From contig CAIZNF010000386.1 in the NCBI GenBank assembly GCA_903934275.1, positions 1 through 9,874 on the forward strand: DNA of 9,874 bases, written 5' to 3'. A program made the position numbers and the translations under genes. The number at the start of each line of letters is the position of its first letter. Positions within the stretch are counted from its first letter, which is position 1. This document shows, one piece after another, positions 5,877 through 9,874 of the stretch. The notes beneath the pieces were generated by a model. It was not told where the DNA came from. It did no database searches and saw only the letters and a list, made by a program, of their open reading frames with translations. This stretch comes from an uncultured Nitrosomonadales bacterium (GTDB taxonomy: Bacteria > Pseudomonadota > Gammaproteobacteria > Burkholderiales > Gallionellaceae).

Positions 5877-7553
5877 ATGCTGAAGTTTCTGTCCATTCGC
5901 GATTTCGTCATTGTCTCCTCGCTTGAGCTGGATTTTTCTGCCGGTTTTACCGCGCTGACCGGCGAAACTGGCGCGGGCAAATCTATCCTGATTGACGCGC
6001 TGTCGCTGGCGCTCGGAGAGCGTGGCGATGCGGCCATGGTGCGCAACGGCTGCGAGCGCGCCGAGATCGCCGCCGAATTCGACATCGCCGCGTTGCCACA
6101 TTTGCAGGCATGGTTGCTTGAGCAGGGGCTGGAAGGTGATGAGAGTGTGTGCCTGCTGCGCCGCGTGCTGGATGCCAATGGCCGTTCACGCGGTTTCATT
6201 AATGGGCGTAGCGCTACCTTGCAACAGTTGCGCGAAGCGGGCGAACATCTGCTCGATATTCACGGTCAGCACGCGCATCAATCGCTGGTGCGCCCCGATG
6301 CGCAGCGCATGTTGCTGGACGGCTATGCGGGCGTGGCGGCGGATACAGAGAAGGTCGCAACCCTGTATCGCGATTGGCAAATTTTGCGCCGCCGCCGTAT
6401 CAGCCTCAGCGAGAATGCCGAGGCGGTGGCCGCCGAGCGCGAGTTGTTGCAGTTTCAGCGCAGCGAGCTGGAAGGGCTGGGTTTCAATGTGGCGGAGTGG
6501 CAAGAACTGCAAGCGGATCACGCGCGCCTTGCCCATGCAGCAAGCCTGCTGGAAACCGCGGCATTCGGCATCGAAACTTTGAGCGAAGCGGACACCGCGT
6601 GCTTGGCGCAACTCAACGCGCTGATGACGCGCTTGCGCGATGGAATGGCGCACGATGCCAGTCTGGGCGAAATATTGCGCATGCTGGAAAGCGCGCAGGC
6701 CGAGCTGCAAGAGGCAGTCTACGCATTGCGCCATTACCAGCAACGCCTGGATACCGACCCGCAACGTCTGCATGAACAGGAACGGCGTATTCAGGGCGTG
6801 ATGGATGCCGCACGCAAACACCGCATCGCGCCGGAACAGTTGGATGAAGCCATGCGGCGCATCATGGCGCGCTTGACTGAGTTGGGCGGCGACGCAAATC
6901 TGGCCGCGCTGGAACAACAGGAAAAATCCGCGCAGCAAAACTATCTGGCGGCGGCGCATAAATTGTCGGCAGCACGCAAAAAAGCCGCCGACAAGCTGGC
7001 GCGCGAAATTACTGCGGCGATGCAGACGCTGGCGATGCAGGACGGCAGTTTTGCTGTGGCGCTGCTGCCGCTGGGCCAAGATGATGCCATCAGGGGCAAC
7101 GCTTATGGCTTGGAGACGGTAGAGTTCCAAGTCGCCGCCAATCCCGGTGTGCCGATGCGCAGTCTTGCCAAAGTGGCATCGGGCGGCGAGTTATCGCGCA
7201 TCAGCCTGGCGATTCAGGTTGCCGCTATCCAAGTCGCCAGTGTGCCGACGCTGATTTTTGACGAAGTGGACAGCGGCATCGGCGGGCGCGTCGCGGAAAT
7301 CGTCGGGCATTTACTCAAAAAATTAGGCCAAAATTATCAGGTGCTGTGTGTGACGCATTTGCCGCAGGTTGCCGCCGCTGCCGATCACCAGTGGCAAGTG
7401 AGCAAAGCAGCAGAAAATGGCGTTACGCTGAGCCATATCGCCGTGCTGAATGAAGAGCAACGCGTCGAGGAAATCGCCCGAATGCTGGGCGGTGTGAAAA
7501 TTACTGACACGACGCGCAAACATGCTGCGGAGATGTTGGGCGTGACCGCCTGA
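5877..7553 (+). CDS. recN: DNA repair protein RecN (SMC-like ATPase)
   Basis: This 558-residue protein is close to the 553 of E. coli RecN. It is a cytoplasmic SMC-family ATPase that helps repair double-strand breaks by holding DNA together and assisting RecA. Visible parts in order are Walker A GETGAGKS (29-36), a Q-loop-like HGQHAHQSL near 128-136, and a long Ala/Glu/Arg/Leu-rich coiled-coil middle (about 160-380). These are followed by ABC signature SGGELSR (435-441), Walker B FDEVDSG (Asp462, Glu463) and the switch His494 in CVTHLPQVAA. The ATG follows the nadK TAA with no intervening base and no clear Shine-Dalgarno sequence, so translation probably depends on ribosomes finishing nadK. 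I see no convincing LexA-type operator, but any SOS control would act through the nadK promoter or from inside nadK. Confidence 0.96.
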   Translation: MLKFLSIRDFVIVSSLELDFSAGFTALTGETGAGKSILIDALSLALGERGDAAMVRNGCERAEIAAEFDIAALPHLQAWLLEQGLEGDESVCLLRRVLDANGRSRGFINGRSATLQQLREAGEHLLDIHGQHAHQSLVRPDAQRMLLDGYAGVAADTEKVATLYRDWQILRRRRISLSENAEAVAAERELLQFQRSELEGLGFNVAEWQELQADHARLAHAASLLETAAFGIETLSEADTACLAQLNALMTRLRDGMAHDASLGEILRMLESAQAELQEAVYALRHYQQRLDTDPQRLHEQERRIQGVMDAARKHRIAPEQLDEAMRRIMARLTELGGDANLAALEQQEKSAQQNYLAAAHKLSAARKKAADKLAREITAAMQTLAMQDGSFAVALLPLGQDDAIRGNAYGLETVEFQVAANPGVPMRSLAKVASGGELSRISLAIQVAAIQVASVPTLIFDEVDSGIGGRVAEIVGHLLKKLGQNYQVLCVTHLPQVAAAADHQWQVSKAAENGVTLSHIAVLNEEQRVEEIARMLGGVKITDTTRKHAAEMLGVTA

Positions 7554-7573
7554 GGTATCATGCGGCGTTTTTA

Positions 7574-7596
7574 ATTTCGAATAAAACGATTGAAAT
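7574..7596. promoter_or_regulatory. Imperfect dyad, possible operator upstream of bamE
   Basis: ATTTCGAAT (7574-7582) and ATTGAAAT (7589-7596) are complementary apart from one extra G in the left arm, and are spaced by six bases. It lies about 85 bases before the bamE start in the recN-bamE gap. It may bind a regulator or weakly terminate recN. It does not match the Fur box consensus well, and no T-run follows directly. Confidence 0.25.
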
Positions 7597-7653
7597 CTGT
7601 GATGTCTGGGTTGGGCAGCTTTCCATTTTTAGTTTCTGCTCACCCGGCCTGGA

Positions 7654-7662
7654 TATTATAAA
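7654..7662 (+). promoter_or_regulatory. Possible -10 region for bamE-dapB
   Basis: TATTAT (7654-7659), overlapping TATAAA (7657-7662), lies about 20 bases before the bamE ATG. No sequence near TTGACA is found 15-18 bases upstream; TTTCTG at 7633-7638 is the nearest candidate. A start near 7667 would leave a leader of about 13 bases with only a weak purine stretch (GACGAGA). Treat it as a candidate only. Confidence 0.3.
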
Positions 7663-7679
7663 AAGACGAGAATACGACT

Positions 7680-8774
7680 ATGCGTACCAAACTGATTTTA
7701 CTTTCCTTTCTGCTGGTTTCTTGCAGCGATTTCTCCATGCCGTCGATACCGTCGGTACCTTCTATCCCATTGCCGACGGCTTACAAAATGGACATTCACC
7801 AGGGCAATTACATTACGCCGGAGATGCTCGAAAAATTGAAGCTGGGGATGCACAAGTCGCAAGTGCGCTATGTACTGGGTACGCCTATGGTCAGCGACGT
7901 GTTTCACGGCAATCGCTGGGACTATGTGTACCGCTTGGAACGCCACAACAAAATAGTCGAAGAGCAACATCTGACACTATATTTTGATGGGGATAATCTG
8001 GTAAAAATTGATCAAATGGTAAAGATTGACCCGGAAGCAGATGTGCTGAAGAGTGTGCAAGGATGGGCAGCAGCATGGGCGGCCAAGAATACCCAAGACT
8101 ATCTGGCCGCTTATGCAACGGACTTTAAACCGAGCGATATGAGTCGCGATGTTTGGGAAAAGCAGCGTATCGATCTTATCAACAGACCAAAGATTATCGA
8201 GGTTGTGTTGAGCGATATTAACATCAGCATACAAGACGATAGTCACGCAACAGCTTCATTTACGCAAAACTACCGCTCCGATGGTTATCGCGACCATGTA
8301 GAAAAAACACTATATTTGGTCAAGCAGTCGGATCATTGGCTGATTACTGAAGAGCGTGTCGGCAAAGTGGTTAAAGACAAAGCGAAAGATCAAACAGATG
8401 AATCGGCAGATGCCAATACGCAGCCGCTAGACGCTAACCAGCAGGCTGTGCATGATGCTATCAAGCGTTGGGCGGATGCGTGGTCCGCGCGCGATGCCAA
8501 TAAATATTTCGCCAGTTACAGCACGGCGTTCAAACCGAAGGGAACGGGTGCAACGGCGTTGGAAGCGCAACGAAAGGAACTCATCGGCAATGCCAACTTC
8601 ATTGCGGTAAAAATTAGAGAGCTCAAAATCAAGTTGCCCGATGAAAGCCATGCCAGCGCGACATTTATACAGGATTATCGTTCCGATTCACACAATAGCA
8701 GCACACGCAAAACACTACTCCTTGAAAAAATTGGAGGCTCATGGTTGATTGTTGATGAGCAGGCTGCGAAATAA
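7680..8774 (+). CDS. bamE: BamE/SmpA-OmlA lipoprotein with two C-terminal NTF2-like domains
   Basis: The protein begins with a lipoprotein signal and lipobox LVSC, so Cys15 should be lipidated, and then a Pro/Ser-rich linker with PSIP repeats (20-32). Residues about 37-115 are a BamE domain: QGNYITPEMLEKLKLGM, then VRYVLGTPMVSDVFHGNRWDYVYR in two parts, then a strand ending in VKIDQ. BamE is an accessory lipoprotein of the BAM complex that inserts beta-barrel proteins into the outer membrane. Usual BamE is roughly 110-180 residues, whereas this one is 364. The extra part is two tandem copies (about 121-226 and 254-361) of an NTF2/SnoaL-like domain of the type found in Cds6-like and some L,D-transpeptidase proteins, joined by an acidic linker (about 230-253). 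Position before dapB supports the BamE identity; the role of the extension is unknown. Confidence 0.85.
   Translation: MRTKLILLSFLLVSCSDFSMPSIPSVPSIPLPTAYKMDIHQGNYITPEMLEKLKLGMHKSQVRYVLGTPMVSDVFHGNRWDYVYRLERHNKIVEEQHLTLYFDGDNLVKIDQMVKIDPEADVLKSVQGWAAAWAAKNTQDYLAAYATDFKPSDMSRDVWEKQRIDLINRPKIIEVVLSDINISIQDDSHATASFTQNYRSDGYRDHVEKTLYLVKQSDHWLITEERVGKVVKDKAKDQTDESADANTQPLDANQQAVHDAIKRWADAWSARDANKYFASYSTAFKPKGTGATALEAQRKELIGNANFIAVKIRELKIKLPDESHASATFIQDYRSDSHNSSTRKTLLLEKIGGSWLIVDEQAAK
8040..8762 (+). repeat. Tandem protein-domain duplication inside bamE
   Basis: Copy 1 covers residues 121-226 (8040-8357) and copy 2 residues 254-361 (8439-8762), offset by 135 residues at their starts. Aligned landmarks are WAAAWAAK with WADAWSAR, YLAAYATDFKP with YFASYSTAFKP, WEKQR with LEAQR, DDSHATASFTQNYRSD with DESHASATFIQDYRSD, KTLYL with KTLLL, and HWLITEE with SWLIVDE. 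Amino-acid identity is moderate and the DNA has diverged, so this is an old duplication. Confidence 0.85.
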
Positions 8775-9599
<825 letters not shown>

Positions 9600-9790
9600 T
9601 TTTTGTTAAATCGACAGTGAAATATCGTGCAATGAGCGGCTTACTTTGCGCCGAAGTAGCATCGCATGCGACGTGATGCCACCTGCCTTTTAATAAGTTC
9701 ACGATATGGTCATTACACTCTGCCAAATCAAACCAAAAATACCGAAACCAATTGCGTTGCAAGATTATGGAACTTGCTAAACATAGCGTC
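9600..9790. other. Non-coding spacer between converging genes
   Basis: No credible gene is seen. It contains a perfect 10-base palindrome TCGCATGCGA (9662-9671) with a partly overlapping GCATC/GATGC stem (9659-9663 and 9675-9679). No GC-rich stem followed by a T-run marks a terminator for dapB. Confidence 0.4.
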
Positions 9791-9874
9791 TTAAATAATG
9801 CCGCATAATCTACGCAGCACCGGATTGGCCTTTCGCCAGCGATCGAAACAGGTTTCGATGGCATCGAGCACTTC
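9791..9874 (-). CDS. C-terminal end of an unidentified minus-strand gene (partial)
   Basis: On the minus strand a frame runs from the window edge for 27 codons and ends in TAA at 9793-9791. The peptide ends DRWRKANPVLRRLCGII, a mix of charged helix and basic residues that looks protein-like, and base composition here matches coding DNA rather than the AT-rich spacer before it. I do not recognise the family and the stretch is too short to be certain. If real, the gene converges on dapB. Confidence 0.35.
   Translation of the reverse strand, partial: EVLDAIETCFDRWRKANPVLRRLCGII

Noticed and set aside
6186..7130. 314-codon minus-strand frame opposite recN
   Set aside because: It is antisense to the RecN coiled coil and its length reflects biased codon use; no family is recognisable.
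7545..7573. Intrinsic terminator after recN (CCGC/GCGG then TTTTT)
   Set aside because: Only four base pairs with a 12-base loop, partly inside the stop region; too weak to call.
7574..7596. Fur box upstream of bamE
   Set aside because: The dyad is AT-rich but does not follow the GATAATGATAATCATTATC pattern.

Overview
This window looks like chromosomal DNA of a betaproteobacterium. The housekeeping proteins have betaproteobacterial character, base composition is moderately GC-rich, and the cluster of nadK, recN, bamE and dapB is typical of that class. I would guess Nitrosomonadales or Gallionellaceae, but that placement is inference from protein style, not from a search.

The left fifth (about 1-2040) is an accessory zone built from broken elements. 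An AT-rich stretch at 1-130 abuts a SAM-dependent methyltransferase that has lost its SAM-binding N-terminus. Next comes a decayed C-terminal half of an IS110-family transposase (716-1216), with two nonsense codons and a pair of compensating frameshifts. After that, 1217-2057 carries no convincing gene. It holds several hairpins, a REP-like palindrome and, on the minus strand at 1708-1764, what looks like the last part of a group II intron: the 3' strand of domain V, a domain VI hairpin with a mismatched branch-point A, and a 3' AT end.

From 2058 to 9599 every gene is intact and on the plus strand. They are an ATM1-type ABC exporter, a periplasmic D-Ala-D-Ala endopeptidase of the PbpG/penicillin-binding protein 7 type, NAD kinase (nadK), the repair ATPase recN, a BamE-like lipoprotein and dihydrodipicolinate reductase (dapB). 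nadK and recN abut with no gap and are probably translationally coupled. bamE and dapB are 18 bases apart and are probably one transcript. A good extended -10 promoter lies so close to nadK that its mRNA may be leaderless.

The two most interesting observations are the BamE protein and the group II intron scar. BamE is three times the usual length because two tandem copies of an NTF2-like domain follow the BamE domain. Also notable is the absence of fur from the recN-bamE gap, where many betaproteobacteria carry it. After dapB the window ends with about 190 bases of non-coding DNA and the C-terminal end of an unidentified minus-strand gene. I found no tRNA, rRNA, CRISPR array or intact mobile element, and no clear new defence or other novel system.
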